From: Clostridiales bacterium
Lineage (GTDB): Bacteria; Bacillota; Clostridia; Christensenellales; Borkfalkiaceae
NCBI GenBank assembly: GCA_015055965.1
Contig: SVHG01000003.1
Span: 117,094 to 181,093, forward strand
Direction of reading: 5' to 3'
Length of the DNA stretch: 64,000 nt
How positions within the stretch are numbered: the first letter of the stretch is position 1; every line of letters begins with the position of its first letter. Below the pieces are notes generated by a model. The model was not told the origin of the DNA and did no database searches. It worked only from the letters and a program-made list of their open reading frames with translations. Made by a program: the position numbers and the translations under genes. Shown one piece after another: positions 9,764-19,028 of this stretch.

Positions 9764-11710
9764 TTATTTTCTTACCACTTTGTTTCTATCTTCTTCAACT
9801 AACTTTGCAACTAATTCATCAACCGTTAAAGAATAGCCTTCGCCACTTCTTTCTCTTACAGAAACGCTGTTTCCATCTTCAACTTCCTTATCGCCAAGAA
9901 TAAGCATGTAAGGAACTTTTTCAAGCTGAGCATCCCTAATCTTTCTACCAATCTTTTCTGAACGGAAATCGCACTCTACTCTTAATCCGGCCATCTGTAG
10001 CTTTTCTGCAACCTGTTTAGTATACTCTAAGCTTCTATCCGTAACGCTTAATAACTTAACTTGAACGGGAGAAAGCCATAGGGGGAATGCGCCCGCATAC
10101 TTTTCAATAAGCATTGCGATCGTTCTTTCGTAACAACCAATTGAGCTTCTGTGAATAACGAAAGGAGTTTTCTTTTCGCCGTCTTGATCGATATAAGTCA
10201 TACCGAAAGACTCGCCTGCAGCAAAGTCAAGCTGTAACGTCATAATGGTATCTTCTTTACCAAAAACGTTCTTTGCTTGGATATCTAGCTTAGGTCCGTA
10301 GAATGCAGCCTCGTCATCAGCTTCAGTATATTCAACGCCTAAACGGTTAAGAATTTCACGCATTAGGTTTTGAGCGTTTTCCCAAGCAGCGTCGTTATCG
10401 ATATACTTTTCTTTATTATCTCCTCTCTTAGAGAAACGGTAAGTAACGTCATCTTCCATGCCAAGAGCTTTTAAGCAATATAAGCAAATTTCAAGGCATC
10501 TTTTAAATTCAGATTCGATTTGTTCGGGAGTACAAATAATATGACCGTCTGCCAAGGTAAACTGTCTAACACGAATTAATCCGTGCATTTCACCACTTGC
10601 TTCATTTCTAAATAAAGTTGCAGTTTCAGCATATCTAACAGGTAAATCCCTGTAACTTTTTAGTCCGTTTTTGTATATTTGATATTGGAAAGGACAAGTC
10701 ATAGGTCTTAAAGCACATACTTCTTCATCCTTATCTTCTTCGCCTAAAACGAACATTTTATCCTTATAGTGATACCAGTGACCTGAAATTTTATATAAAT
10801 CACTCTTTGCCATATAAGGAGTTTTGGTTAACATAAAGCCACGCTTTTCCTCCTCGTCTTCAACAAAACGGGTAAGAATTTGCATTAGCTTTGCGCCCTT
10901 AGGCATGATAATAGGTAAACCTTGGCCAACCGTTTCTTCAGTCATAAAATAGCCAAGCTCTCTACCAAGCTTATTGTGGTCACGCTTTTTAGCCTCTTCT
11001 AAAGCTAAAAGGTGCTCTTCTAATTCACTCTTTTTAGCAAAAGCTGTTCCGTAAATACGCGTAAGCATCTTATTCTTTTCATTACCGCGCCAATAAGCAC
11101 CCGTAAGTGAAGTAAGCTTGAAAGCCTTAATTTTGCCCGTAGAAGGTAAATGCGGACCTCTGCAAAGATCAGTAAAAGCTCCTTGCTTATAGAATGAAAT
11201 AGCCTCCCCTTCAGGTAAATCGTTAATAAGCTCTACTTTATAGCTTTCCTTAAAGCCCTTCATTAATTTTAAAGCGTCCTTTCTAGAAAGCTCAAAACGT
11301 TCAATAGGTAAATCGCCTTTAATTATTTTCTTCATTTCCTCTTCGATTTTAGCTAAATCATCTTGAGAAATGGGGGTTTTAAAGTCAAAATCATAATAAA
11401 AACCGTTTTCTATAGTAGGTCCAATAGCTAACTGACAGGTAGGAAAAATTGATTTAACAGCCTGAGCTAGCACGTGTGAGCAAGTATGACGGTATACGTT
11501 TAATCCGTCAGGATCGTCTAACGTAACGATTTCAACCGTTTCGCCACCCTCTAAAAACTCACTTAAATCTACTAATTTGCCGTTAACCCTACCGCAAACC
11601 GCATTACGGTATAAGCCCTGGCTAATAGTTTTTGCAACTAAGCCAACGCTAACGCAACCTTCTTCGCTTACAACTTCAAGAACACTACCATCTTTTAGTT
11701 TTACTTCCAT
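9764..11710 (-). CDS. thrS: Threonyl-tRNA synthetase
   Basis: Class II synthetase charging tRNA-Thr. Domains in order: N-terminal TGS domain (about 1-60); the editing/SAD domain with HTCSH (His75, His79) and CRGPH; class II motif 2 around RYAETATLFRNEASGEMHG; motif 3 in IHRSSIGCYERTIAMLIE; and a C-terminal anticodon-binding domain (PVQVKLLSVTD...). Length 648 is typical. The frame is open up to 11764, but that stretch overlaps the leader terminator. The ATG at 11710 follows a GGAGG by nine bases and begins MEVKLKDGSV, as in other ThrRS. Expression is under the T-box leader directly upstream. Confidence 0.97.
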   Translation of the reverse strand: MEVKLKDGSVLEVVSEEGCVSVGLVAKTISQGLYRNAVCGRVNGKLVDLSEFLEGGETVEIVTLDDPDGLNVYRHTCSHVLAQAVKSIFPTCQLAIGPTIENGFYYDFDFKTPISQDDLAKIEEEMKKIIKGDLPIERFELSRKDALKLMKGFKESYKVELINDLPEGEAISFYKQGAFTDLCRGPHLPSTGKIKAFKLTSLTGAYWRGNEKNKMLTRIYGTAFAKKSELEEHLLALEEAKKRDHNKLGRELGYFMTEETVGQGLPIIMPKGAKLMQILTRFVEDEEEKRGFMLTKTPYMAKSDLYKISGHWYHYKDKMFVLGEEDKDEEVCALRPMTCPFQYQIYKNGLKSYRDLPVRYAETATLFRNEASGEMHGLIRVRQFTLADGHIICTPEQIESEFKRCLEICLYCLKALGMEDDVTYRFSKRGDNKEKYIDNDAAWENAQNLMREILNRLGVEYTEADDEAAFYGPKLDIQAKNVFGKEDTIMTLQLDFAAGESFGMTYIDQDGEKKTPFVIHRSSIGCYERTIAMLIEKYAGAFPLWLSPVQVKLLSVTDRSLEYTKQVAEKLQMAGLRVECDFRSEKIGRKIRDAQLEKVPYMLILGDKEVEDGNSVSVRERSGEGYSLTVDELVAKLVEEDRNKVVRK

Positions 11711-11738
11711 AATTATTTCCTCCGTTTGGTAAAAGCAA

Positions 11739-11771
11739 TAAAAAACGCCCCTATGCAAAAGCATAAGGACG
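11739..11771 (-). terminator. Regulated terminator of the thrS T-box
   Basis: Read on the minus strand, CGTCCTTATGC pairs with GCATAGGGGCG and is followed by TTTTTT. It lies between the T-box antiterminator sequence and the thrS ribosome binding site. Confidence 0.9.
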
Positions 11772-11946
11772 ATATATACCGCGGTTCCACCTTATTTGCT
11801 GTTAAACAGCCACTTGATTATTATTTGGGATAATTACCCTCAGTTTTTACGGGTGGTTTCACGGTTTGGTAATCACAACGGGTTCTCAGCTAATCCCGCT
11901 CTCTGTATGCATCCGCCAAGGCTACTTGTCCCAACTGAATTTAATT
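11739..11946 (-). promoter_or_regulatory. Threonine T-box riboswitch (thrS leader)
   Basis: Minus-strand leader with the conserved T-box GGTGGAACCGCG at 11780-11791, whose TGGA would pair with an uncharged tRNA ending in UCCA. Upstream are stem I landmarks: GGACAAGTAGCC (AGTA-type motif), AGAGAGCGGG (AG-bulge region), and GTGAAACCACCC, in which the likely specifier is the Thr codon ACC at 11855-11857, flanked by GAA and A as usual. A competing terminator follows. By the known mechanism, uncharged tRNA-Thr stabilises the antiterminator and turns thrS on. Confidence 0.92.
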
Positions 11947-11952
11947 GATTTA

Positions 11953-11981
11953 ATTATAATCTTTATACTCCTTTTTGTCAA
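11953..11981 (-). promoter_or_regulatory. thrS promoter
   Basis: Perfect consensus on the minus strand: TTGACA (11976-11981), a 17-base spacer, TATAAT (11953-11958). The -35 overlaps the last codons of the upstream YtxC-like gene, so thrS can be transcribed independently. Confidence 0.9.
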
Positions 11982-12700
11982 AGGATTTCACCGCTGTTAA
12001 ACAAAATTTTATCCCCAAAATAATCTTTTAAATACTTAATTTCATTTTCATCACTAGGCAAGGCAAACATTTCTATCTCATTTACCCCAGCTAAAAGCAA
12101 TTCTTTAAATACTATCAAACCACTTCCCGGAATTAGTGTTGCCCTTTTTAATCTATTACCTAATCTATCATATACGCTTTCCCCATTAACACGTACTCTT
12201 CTAGCTGTTTTTTCATTTATTAGGTATAAAACGAACTCTTTTAATTCTCTTTCGGTAAAAAATTCGGGAATAAAGGTGCAAATTTCCGTCCACTTTCGCT
12301 TAAGATTTTCTAAGCGAAAATTAAAAAAACCGTCTATAGCTATTTCGTTAAAGCAGTTAAACTTTGAAAGAACGTATCTCTTATCGTCATATAAATCAGC
12401 TGAAATTATTGCAGTAAGAAGAATTTCTCTATTAACGCAATCTAAGCCACCGACCTTAAGCCTTTCATTAAAAAAAGCATATTTGTATTTAATTGCAATA
12501 ACGTCTGAAATTTTATCGGCTATATCCTTAATTGCAAGGCGTATTATCTTATCGTCTAGGCTAAATCTTACGCCAACCCTATGCTTATCTGCAAATACTT
12601 CATCCTTTGCATCTTTAAAAATAATTTGCGAAAGATTATCTCTGACGTATAATATATTTTCGTTATTTTCATAATTTTCCGATACTAATATATATTCCAT
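11978..12700 (-). CDS. ytxC: YtxC-like protein
   Basis: 240-residue soluble protein with no transmembrane segment. The C-terminal two thirds resemble the YtxC family: FFTERELKEFVLYLINEKTARRV is like the family's conserved ERELKEF...LL core. In Bacillus and many Clostridia ytxC lies directly upstream of thrS, exactly as here, which supports the call. Function is unknown; it has been annotated as a putative sporulation protein. It starts 12 bases after the P-type ATPase stop and is probably co-transcribed with it, while thrS downstream has its own promoter overlapping this gene's end. Recognition is partly from context. Confidence 0.6.
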   Translation of the reverse strand: MEYILVSENYENNENILYVRDNLSQIIFKDAKDEVFADKHRVGVRFSLDDKIIRLAIKDIADKISDVIAIKYKYAFFNERLKVGGLDCVNREILLTAIISADLYDDKRYVLSKFNCFNEIAIDGFFNFRLENLKRKWTEICTFIPEFFTERELKEFVLYLINEKTARRVRVNGESVYDRLGNRLKRATLIPGSGLIVFKELLLAGVNEIEMFALPSDENEIKYLKDYFGDKILFNSGEIL

Positions 12701-12712
12701 GCCTTAAATAGT

Positions 12713-15334
12713 TTAAGCAAACTTTCTCCTTTTACTTATATTTTTTAATTTTTTTTGCTTTTTAAGTATGCGATATAGCATCTTATAACCTTCAGATATT
12801 AAAATTAGAGTAAAAGTAACAGCAAAAATCTTTCCCCATAAAATTAAACCTAACGAAACGGTTGAAAACATCTTTCCAAAATATTCCGTTATTAAAATTT
12901 GCATTATTGCGGTAAACAGCAATAAATAAGTAAAGGGCTTATTTTTACCAAGTGATTTTATTATGCTTACGTGTCCAATCTCACGCGCGTTAACTGCATT
13001 AAATAATTGAAAGAATACGAATAAAGCAAAAATTACACTTTCACCTTGCTCTACCGTTGCGTTAAAAAAATTAAAAAGCTTTTGAAAAATTAATACTGAA
13101 ATAATAAATATAGAGTGTAAAACCGTTCTTAAGAAGGTTTTTTTAGTGATAATTGAATCACTTCTTCTTACTGGCTTTTCATCCATATAACCTTCATCTC
13201 TGCGCTCTAAACCCAAAGATAAGGCAAGTGGGCCATCCATAATGATATTTATCCATAATAACTGTAAAGCGGTAAACGGCGGAGCAAAACCAAATGCTAA
13301 AAAAGCTATAATAATTCCCACTGCAGAAAAATTTACCGTTAACTGGAAAAATATAAACCTTTGAAAATTTCTATAAATATTCCTACCAAACGCAACCGCT
13401 TTTACTATTACTGAAAAAGAATTATCTAATAAAATTATATCAGATGCTTCTTTTGTTATCTCACTACCGCTTCCCATTGATATACCAATATCGGCGTTTT
13501 TAACGGCGGGGGCGTCATTTACGCCGTCACCTGTAACAGCTACGATTTCACCCATTTTCTTAAGTGTATTAACAATTTTCAGCTTAATTTCAGGCGTAGA
13601 ACGTGCAATTACCGTTAATCTCGGCAATTTTTCAATTAATTCCTTATCGCTCATTACTTCTATTTCTGCACCGGTTGCAATATTAGAAAAGTCACTTGCA
13701 ATCCCTAATTTTTTAGCAATTGCTAAAGCTGTTTCTTGATTATCACCGGTTAGAATTTTTACTTCTATTCCTGCTTTTTTACATTCAGAAACGGCATTGT
13801 ATACCTCTTTTCTTATTACGTCTGAAATAGAACAAAAACCGTCAAAAATAAAACCGTTACCTTCGTCGTGTGCAAAGGCAATTATTCTTTCTGCCCGTTT
13901 AGCATATTTACTAGCTAATTCTAAGTAACTGTCCCCTTCTGCTTTAGAAAAATTACAAAATTCAATAATTTTTTCTATACTTCCCTTTACGTAAGCTATT
14001 TGCTTAGAATTAGCTTTAACTATAGTCAGCATATATTTCCTTTTGGAAGAAAAGCTTTCTCTTTTTACAATTTCAACCAATCCCCTTTTACTATTAAGCT
14101 CCTTGTAATTATTTTTAAAAAGGCAATTGATTAACGCACATTCCGTACTATTACCAAAAGTATTTAAAATGCCCTTATCTTTAACAAAATATGCAGTAGA
14201 ATTATAAATAACGTTATTAATAAGAAATTTATTTGTTAATTGTTGCGGATTTATTTCCTTTCCATCTATAACAAAATTATTAACCTGCATTTTACCAACG
14301 GTTAAAGTTCCCGTTTTATCAGAACAAATAACGCTGACGCATCCAACCGTTTCCGCCGCAACTAATTTTTTTATAACCGCATTAGATTTAGCAAGCTTTA
14401 CAACACTTAATGCAAGAGCAATTGCCACCGTTGCAGGTAAACCTTCGGGGACGGCAGCAACGATTAATACTACCGCTTGTATGAATGCTTCTTTTATATT
14501 TTCAAAATTCAAATTACTGTTTAAATATAGCCTAATTAAAGATAAAATAAAGGTTAAAAGCGCAGCAACACCACCAAAAATAGATATTTTTTTTGATAAA
14601 GCCGTTAGTTTTGCAGATAAAGGAGCTGTAACGTTATTTTCTTGAGAAAGAGTATTTGCAATTTTTCCTATTTGTGCATTTTTTCCTACTGCCAAAACAA
14701 GCATTTTTGCGTTACCGCTTTTTAAATAGCTTCCTGAATAAAGCATATTTTCACTACTTATTTTACCTTGTAAAAAGGAGTGTTTTTTTACAGAAATTGA
14801 TTCACCGCTTAAGCTCGATTCATCAACTTCCAACTCGCAACAGTCAATAATGATTCCGTCCGCAATAACTTTATCCCCGGTTTCATATAAAACCACGTCC
14901 CCTACGACTACTTCCGCATAATCCAAAATCACCCTTTTATTATTTCGAAACACCGTAACTGAAATAGCGTCGCTAAGCTTTTTAAGGGTTTCAAAGGCCT
15001 TTTCTGATTTATTTTCCATAAAAATAGTCAAACCAACGGATAAAGCTATTGCACAAATTATACCAACACATTCATAAAAATCACTTTCTTTTCCTGCTAT
15101 AAAATTACCTATATTTATACCAACGGTAATTGCCGTTGCAAAAAGAAGGATTAAGATCATAGGCTCTGTTAGCGCTTTAAATATTTTCTTTAACAAGCCG
15201 TTTTTCTTTTTTTCCCCAAGCGTATTATTACCGTATTTTTCTTTTAGCGAACGCACCTTGCTTTCATTTAACCCAGAATAAGAAAATTTTTCTTTATTTA
15301 AAACATCTTCGTAATAGCTGTGATTTATATCCAT
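12713..15334 (-). CDS. P-type cation-transporting ATPase (probable Ca2+ type)
   Basis: P2-type ATPase pumping cations, probably Ca2+, across the membrane. The phosphorylated Asp339 is in SDKTGTLT, the transmembrane-4 ion-site motif PEGLPATVAIAL precedes it, and the hinge motif TGDGVNDAPA follows. The N-terminal cation-ATPase domain (SGLNESKVRSLKEKYGNNTL), actuator motif SGES and about ten membrane helices complete the fold. 873 residues is normal for this group. The PEGLP site is typical of SERCA/PMCA-like bacterial pumps, so Ca2+ is the best guess. The ATG follows an AAAGGGTG site. It is divergent from the phosphoribosyltransferase gene. Confidence 0.92.
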   Translation of the reverse strand: MDINHSYYEDVLNKEKFSYSGLNESKVRSLKEKYGNNTLGEKKKNGLLKKIFKALTEPMILILLFATAITVGINIGNFIAGKESDFYECVGIICAIALSVGLTIFMENKSEKAFETLKKLSDAISVTVFRNNKRVILDYAEVVVGDVVLYETGDKVIADGIIIDCCELEVDESSLSGESISVKKHSFLQGKISSENMLYSGSYLKSGNAKMLVLAVGKNAQIGKIANTLSQENNVTAPLSAKLTALSKKISIFGGVAALLTFILSLIRLYLNSNLNFENIKEAFIQAVVLIVAAVPEGLPATVAIALALSVVKLAKSNAVIKKLVAAETVGCVSVICSDKTGTLTVGKMQVNNFVIDGKEINPQQLTNKFLINNVIYNSTAYFVKDKGILNTFGNSTECALINCLFKNNYKELNSKRGLVEIVKRESFSSKRKYMLTIVKANSKQIAYVKGSIEKIIEFCNFSKAEGDSYLELASKYAKRAERIIAFAHDEGNGFIFDGFCSISDVIRKEVYNAVSECKKAGIEVKILTGDNQETALAIAKKLGIASDFSNIATGAEIEVMSDKELIEKLPRLTVIARSTPEIKLKIVNTLKKMGEIVAVTGDGVNDAPAVKNADIGISMGSGSEITKEASDIILLDNSFSVIVKAVAFGRNIYRNFQRFIFFQLTVNFSAVGIIIAFLAFGFAPPFTALQLLWINIIMDGPLALSLGLERRDEGYMDEKPVRRSDSIITKKTFLRTVLHSIFIISVLIFQKLFNFFNATVEQGESVIFALFVFFQLFNAVNAREIGHVSIIKSLGKNKPFTYLLLFTAIMQILITEYFGKMFSTVSLGLILWGKIFAVTFTLILISEGYKMLYRILKKQKKLKNISKRRKFA

Positions 15335-15407
15335 ATAGCACCCTTTAATTAATCCTTAAATTATATGATTATTAACGCTTATTTATTTACCTAAGCGCAA
15401 AAAAAGA

Positions 15408-15436
15408 TTTACAAACTAATTTGATTGTGTTATAAT
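15408..15436 (+). promoter_or_regulatory. Promoter of the phosphoribosyltransferase gene
   Basis: TTTACA at 15408-15413, 17-base spacer, TATAAT at 15431-15436, about 35 bases before the chosen start codon. Confidence 0.85.
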
Positions 15437-15472
15437 TATCAAGTATTAAAAATTTACGAGGAACTGTTTACT

Positions 15473-16024
15473 ATGGAAAAGAAAGTTTTTTGCGTAGATA
15501 TTTGCGGATATAATGCCGAATTACCCGTTTTACCTATTTCCCCCACTTTAGATATTGCCTTTTTTAACTTACACGGCAATCAAGCTTTAACCGAACATTG
15601 CGGAAAAGAGCTTGCAAAGCATTTAGCTGACTGTGACGTTATTATTACTGCAGAATCTAAAGGCTTACAGCTTTCACACGTTGTTGCAAGGGAACTTAAT
15701 CACAACTATTACGCCGTAGCAAGAAAAACTAAAAAGCTTTATATGCAAGACGGTATAGAAATAGTTATAGAAGCTTCAATAACAACCGGTAAAGAACAAC
15801 ACCTATACCTTTCTAAGCACGACGTAGAGCTTATTAAGGGCAAAAAGGTCGGCATCGTAGACGACGTTGTTTCAACCGGCGCTTCCCTTAAAGGCTTGGA
15901 AGATTTAGTTAATTTAGCCGGCGGCATTATACATAAAAAGGCTTTCGTTTTAGCAGAAGCTGACGCGGCTGACCGTGATGACGTTATTTACCTAGCAAAA
16001 ATACCCGTATTCCCCCACGCGTAA
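15473..16024 (+). CDS. Phosphoribosyltransferase (adenine-PRTase-like)
   Basis: Type I phosphoribosyltransferase, 183 residues. The PRPP-binding loop GIVDDVVSTGAS is near residues 126-137, and an upstream purine-PRTase-like stretch reads DVIITAESKGLQLSHVVAREL. Size and layout resemble adenine phosphoribosyltransferase, which makes AMP from adenine and PRPP. Sequences like this are also annotated only as PRTase family, so the base is not certain. The frame is open from 15425, but that point lies inside the promoter; the ATG at 15473 follows GAGG (15458-15461). Single-gene unit ending in a terminator. Confidence 0.85.
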   Translation: MEKKVFCVDICGYNAELPVLPISPTLDIAFFNLHGNQALTEHCGKELAKHLADCDVIITAESKGLQLSHVVARELNHNYYAVARKTKKLYMQDGIEIVIEASITTGKEQHLYLSKHDVELIKGKKVGIVDDVVSTGASLKGLEDLVNLAGGIIHKKAFVLAEADAADRDDVIYLAKIPVFPHA

Positions 16025-16040
16025 ATTATAGAAAAAAATC

Positions 16041-16078
16041 AAAATAGCGATTGTATTTTTACAACCGCTATTTTTTAT
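16041..16078 (+). terminator. Terminator after the phosphoribosyltransferase
   Basis: Stem AAAATAGCG (16041-16049) / CGCTATTTT (16066-16074), extended by TTGT/ACAA across one mismatch, followed by a T-rich tail. Confidence 0.85.
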
Positions 16079-16080
16079 TT

Positions 16081-16122
16081 ATAAAGAAACCGTCTAACCA
16101 AAAAGTTAAACGGCTTAAAAAA
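16081..16122 (-). terminator. Terminator of the sigma factor operon
   Basis: On the minus strand, GCCGTTTAAC pairs with GGTTAGACGGT across a T-rich loop, followed by TTCTTT, just after the stop of the membrane protein gene. Confidence 0.7.
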
Positions 16123-16608
16123 TTATTCTATTATTTGCATTATTTTTTGATATTCACCATCTGGAATATAAATTAGCGTTCCTGACTGCGTTAAAAGATA
16201 ATTCTTTGTTATCACAACCAAAATTATACTTCCTTCGCCATTGGTTACCTTAAACAAGTATTCCGCGCTTTCATTAAATCCGTTTTGCCATAACGACGCC
16301 TTTTCATAATTACCTGCGCCGTTTTGAAGATTTAACTCAACAAGCTGTAAAATTTGATTTATTTCCTCTAAGTCCGTTATTTCTACCGTGGCTCTAAGAT
16401 TTCCATTTTCAACATTAACCGAAGCGTCGTTTAAGCTAGGCTGGTTAGACATAAGATTTCTTGCATCCAATACAAAAATAGTTCCAACCGCCAAAACCAA
16501 CGGTAATACTAACGCCGTTACCTTTCTTATAATCGCTTTTCTTTTTCTTATATAATTATTTCGTTTTTCAAGAATTTCATCACTAATACTTTTGTAATCT
16601 ATACTCAT
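16123..16608 (-). CDS. Single-pass membrane protein, possible anti-sigma factor
   Basis: 161 residues that I do not recognise as a named family. A basic cytoplasmic N-terminus of about 25 residues (KRNNYIRKRKAIIRK) is followed by one transmembrane helix at about 28-47, then an extracytoplasmic domain of roughly 110 residues with several beta-strand-like stretches. It overlaps the end of the sigma factor gene by four bases (ATGA type), so the two are translationally coupled. By analogy with ECF loci, a membrane partner encoded directly downstream often acts as the anti-sigma factor. That role is inferred only from context and topology; no zinc-binding HXXXCXXC motif is present. Confidence 0.6.
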   Translation of the reverse strand: MSIDYKSISDEILEKRNNYIRKRKAIIRKVTALVLPLVLAVGTIFVLDARNLMSNQPSLNDASVNVENGNLRATVEITDLEEINQILQLVELNLQNGAGNYEKASLWQNGFNESAEYLFKVTNGEGSIILVVITKNYLLTQSGTLIYIPDGEYQKIMQIIE

Positions 16609-17150
16609 ATAGGATATCCCTCCTTTAAAATTTCTTTTAACTGCTTTCTTGCCCTATAAAGCAAATTGTCTATTTGCTTAAAGGGTTTCGCAGTAACGGT
16701 TGAAATTTCTTCATAGCTCATATTTTCAAAATAGAAAAGATAAACTACCGTTTGCATTTCCTTTGGTAATTTATTAATAGCTTCGTATAATTCCTTAAAA
16801 TTTTCCTTTTTTATGACTAACTCATCTAAAAAAGGGGCTGATGAAGTTAAGGATTTATAATCTTCTATATTTTCCGTTTGCTTGCGCTTTCTTTGCTTTA
16901 AAAAATTAAGGGATTTAGAGCGCGCTATGGTGTATAAATAGGTTTTTAAAGAGTTTTTAAAATTAAATCTTTTTTTATGAACGGCTATAAACAACAGGCA
17001 TTCGCTTGCAACGTCTTCTGCATCCGTTACAGAATGAAGATAGCCGTTTATAAATAAAATCAGCCCGTCGTAGTAAATTCGAACGATCTCTTCAAAAGCG
17101 CTATCATCACCGTTAACGTATTTACGGTAATAATATTCGCCGGTCTGCAT
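16605..17150 (-). CDS. ECF-type RNA polymerase sigma factor
   Basis: Sigma-70 family protein of 181 residues. Region 2 spans about 20-90 (FEEIVRIYYDGLILFINGYL through TYLYTIARSKSLNFLKQRKRK), and the region 4 helix-turn-helix is at the C-terminus (MSYEEISTVTAKPFKQIDNLLYRARKQL). Region 3 is absent, which defines the ECF group. It would direct polymerase to a small regulon, probably an envelope response given its membrane partner. A strong AAGGAGG site precedes the ATG, and a TATAAT at 17178-17183 may be the -10 of its promoter; no standard -35 is visible. Confidence 0.9.
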   Translation of the reverse strand: MQTGEYYYRKYVNGDDSAFEEIVRIYYDGLILFINGYLHSVTDAEDVASECLLFIAVHKKRFNFKNSLKTYLYTIARSKSLNFLKQRKRKQTENIEDYKSLTSSAPFLDELVIKKENFKELYEAINKLPKEMQTVVYLFYFENMSYEEISTVTAKPFKQIDNLLYRARKQLKEILKEGYPI

Positions 17151-17226
17151 ATAGGCCTCCTTGCTCTATTTCCCTTTATTATACAACGAAACACAAAAAA
17201 ATCCTTATATTTTTGCGTGTTTTTTA

Positions 17227-17265
17227 AAAAAAATCGGAAATTTTTTACAAACTTCCGATTTTTCT
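17227..17265 (-). terminator. Terminator of the pyr operon
   Basis: Stem 17231-17239 / 17253-17261 (AAATCGGAA / TTCCGATTT), followed on the minus strand by a run of T, about 35 bases after the pyrB stop. Confidence 0.9.
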
Positions 17266-17298
17266 TTATTTTATAATACAAAAATTAAAATTTTTTTA

Positions 17299-18381
17299 TT
17301 ACTTTTCTACCTTTGCTTCACAATAAACGCAACGATATATTCCCTTTTCTTTATCAACAAGTTTAAATAAGTGTTCTATTTCCTGTTCTGTGGAAGTAAT
17401 ACATCTTGGGTTTTCGCATTTAATTCCTTTAATTAAGCTTTCATCCCTTTGCAATAATGAAGGACTATCTTTTTCTGTTAAAAGCTTAAGTATTAACGCC
17501 ATTCTAATATATTTACCGTTTAAAACCTGCTTAAAATAACAAGCCCTTGGATCTTTATCAACGTCAACACTTATTTCGTTAACTCTAGGTAGCGGATGTA
17601 ATATAGCTAAATCACTTTTTGCTAAAGAAAGCTTTTCTGCAGTTAATACGTAACTATCCTTTAATCTTAAATACTCTTCCCTGCTTGCAAATCTTTCTTG
17701 TTGAATTCTTGTCATATATAATACGTCAAGCTCTTTTAAAGCGCTTTCTAGGTCTGAAACCTCGCGATAGCTTACGTTATTTTTATCTAAAACGCCGTAA
17801 CGCATATAACCGGGTAAACGCAACTCTTCAGGAGAAATAAGCACTACTTTTATATTATCATACCTTGAAAGTGCATTTATTAAAGAGTGTACCGTTCTAC
17901 CGTATTTTAAATCACCGCAAAAACCAATAGTTATATTATCTAATCTGCCCTTTTGCCTATAAATAGTAAGAAGGTCTGTTAAGGTTTGGGTTGGATGACA
18001 GTGTCCGCCGTCCCCTGCGTTAATAACCGGTACGCTTGCGCTTCGTGATGCAACGTAAGCAGAGCCTTCTTTGGGATGGCGCATAGCAATAATATCTGCA
18101 TAACAAGAAACAACCTTTGCGGTATCAGAAACGCTTTCCCCCTTTGAAGCCGAAGAGGTATCAGATCCCGTAACCGATAAAACGTTACCGCCAAGCTCGT
18201 ACATGGCAGCTTCAAAGCTTAAGCGGGTACGTGTTGAAGGTTCAAAAAATAAAGTTGCAAGCTTTTTACCGGCGCAAGAAGTGGAATATTTTTTAGGATT
18301 TTCAATAATATCAAGAGCTGTTTCAATTAACTCCTTAATTTCATCCTTGCTTAAATCTACAACGTCAATTATATTTCTCAT
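17299..18381 (-). CDS. pyrB: Aspartate carbamoyltransferase with C-terminal PyrI-like zinc domain
   Basis: Catalyses carbamoyl phosphate + aspartate to carbamoyl aspartate. The carbamoyl-phosphate loop [13 protein letters not shown] lies in the N-terminal half, HPTQTLTDL in the middle, and HPLPR near residue 270. After the catalytic domain (about 300 residues) comes an extra tail with four cysteines, C322, C327, C351 and C354 (CX4C...CX2C, CENPRC and CVYC). This matches the zinc-binding half of the regulatory chain PyrI but lacks its nucleotide-binding domain. The ATG at 18381 follows AAAGGA, which overlaps the pyrE stop; the frame is open further to 18432. Last gene of the pyr operon. Confidence 0.94.
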   Translation of the reverse strand: MRNIIDVVDLSKDEIKELIETALDIIENPKKYSTSCAGKKLATLFFEPSTRTRLSFEAAMYELGGNVLSVTGSDTSSASKGESVSDTAKVVSCYADIIAMRHPKEGSAYVASRSASVPVINAGDGGHCHPTQTLTDLLTIYRQKGRLDNITIGFCGDLKYGRTVHSLINALSRYDNIKVVLISPEELRLPGYMRYGVLDKNNVSYREVSDLESALKELDVLYMTRIQQERFASREEYLRLKDSYVLTAEKLSLAKSDLAILHPLPRVNEISVDVDKDPRACYFKQVLNGKYIRMALILKLLTEKDSPSLLQRDESLIKGIKCENPRCITSTEQEIEHLFKLVDKEKGIYRCVYCEAKVEK

Positions 18382-18385
18382 ATCT

Positions 18386-19027
18386 TTATCCTTTAATCCA
18401 ACTTTCGTCTGAAGGATTATTTCTAAAAGCAATTAATCTTTGAACGTCTTCTTTTGCTATATATCCTTCTTCTGCAGCCATAACGGCAATAGTATCAAAG
18501 TCTGTTAAAGAAATATTTTTAACGTTTGCAGCAGCTAATCTTTCAAGACCTTTTTTCATGCCGTAAGTAAAAATACTAACTACGCCAAGAACCTCAGCGC
18601 CCTCTTCACGAAGAGCTTCTACTACTTCTATAACGCTACCACCTGTAGAAATTAAATCTTCAACAACCACTACCTTTTGTCCCTTTTCAAGCTTACCCTC
18701 TATTCTGTTTTGACGGCCGTGATCCTTAGCCCCAGAACGAACGTAGCCCATAGGCATATTTAAAAGATGCCCAACGATTGCCGCATGAGCAATACCTGCC
18801 GTTGAAGTTCCCATTAGCACCTCTGCTTCAGGGAAATTTACCTTAACTAATTCCGCAAGTCCGTTTTCTACGTCGTTGCGAACTGCAGGCGCAGTTAAAG
18901 TTAATCTATTATCACAATAAACGGGGCTTTTAATGCCACTTGCCCAAGTAAAAGGCTCGCTGGGGCGGAAAAATACCGCGCGAATTGATAAAAGGTCTTT
19001 TGCAATTAATTCTTTTAAATTACTCAT
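18386..19027 (-). CDS. pyrE: Orotate phosphoribosyltransferase
   Basis: Makes OMP from orotate and PRPP. The PRPP loop [13 protein letters not shown] sits near residues 120-132, and the N-terminal signature [16 protein letters not shown] (orotate site) is present. 213 residues is typical. The ATG follows GGAGG inside the end of pyrF, and the stop lies four bases before the pyrB ATG, so translation is tightly coupled along the operon. Confidence 0.96.
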   Translation of the reverse strand: MSNLKELIAKDLLSIRAVFFRPSEPFTWASGIKSPVYCDNRLTLTAPAVRNDVENGLAELVKVNFPEAEVLMGTSTAGIAHAAIVGHLLNMPMGYVRSGAKDHGRQNRIEGKLEKGQKVVVVEDLISTGGSVIEVVEALREEGAEVLGVVSIFTYGMKKGLERLAAANVKNISLTDFDTIAVMAAEEGYIAKEDVQRLIAFRNNPSDESWIKG

Positions 19028-19028
19028 A

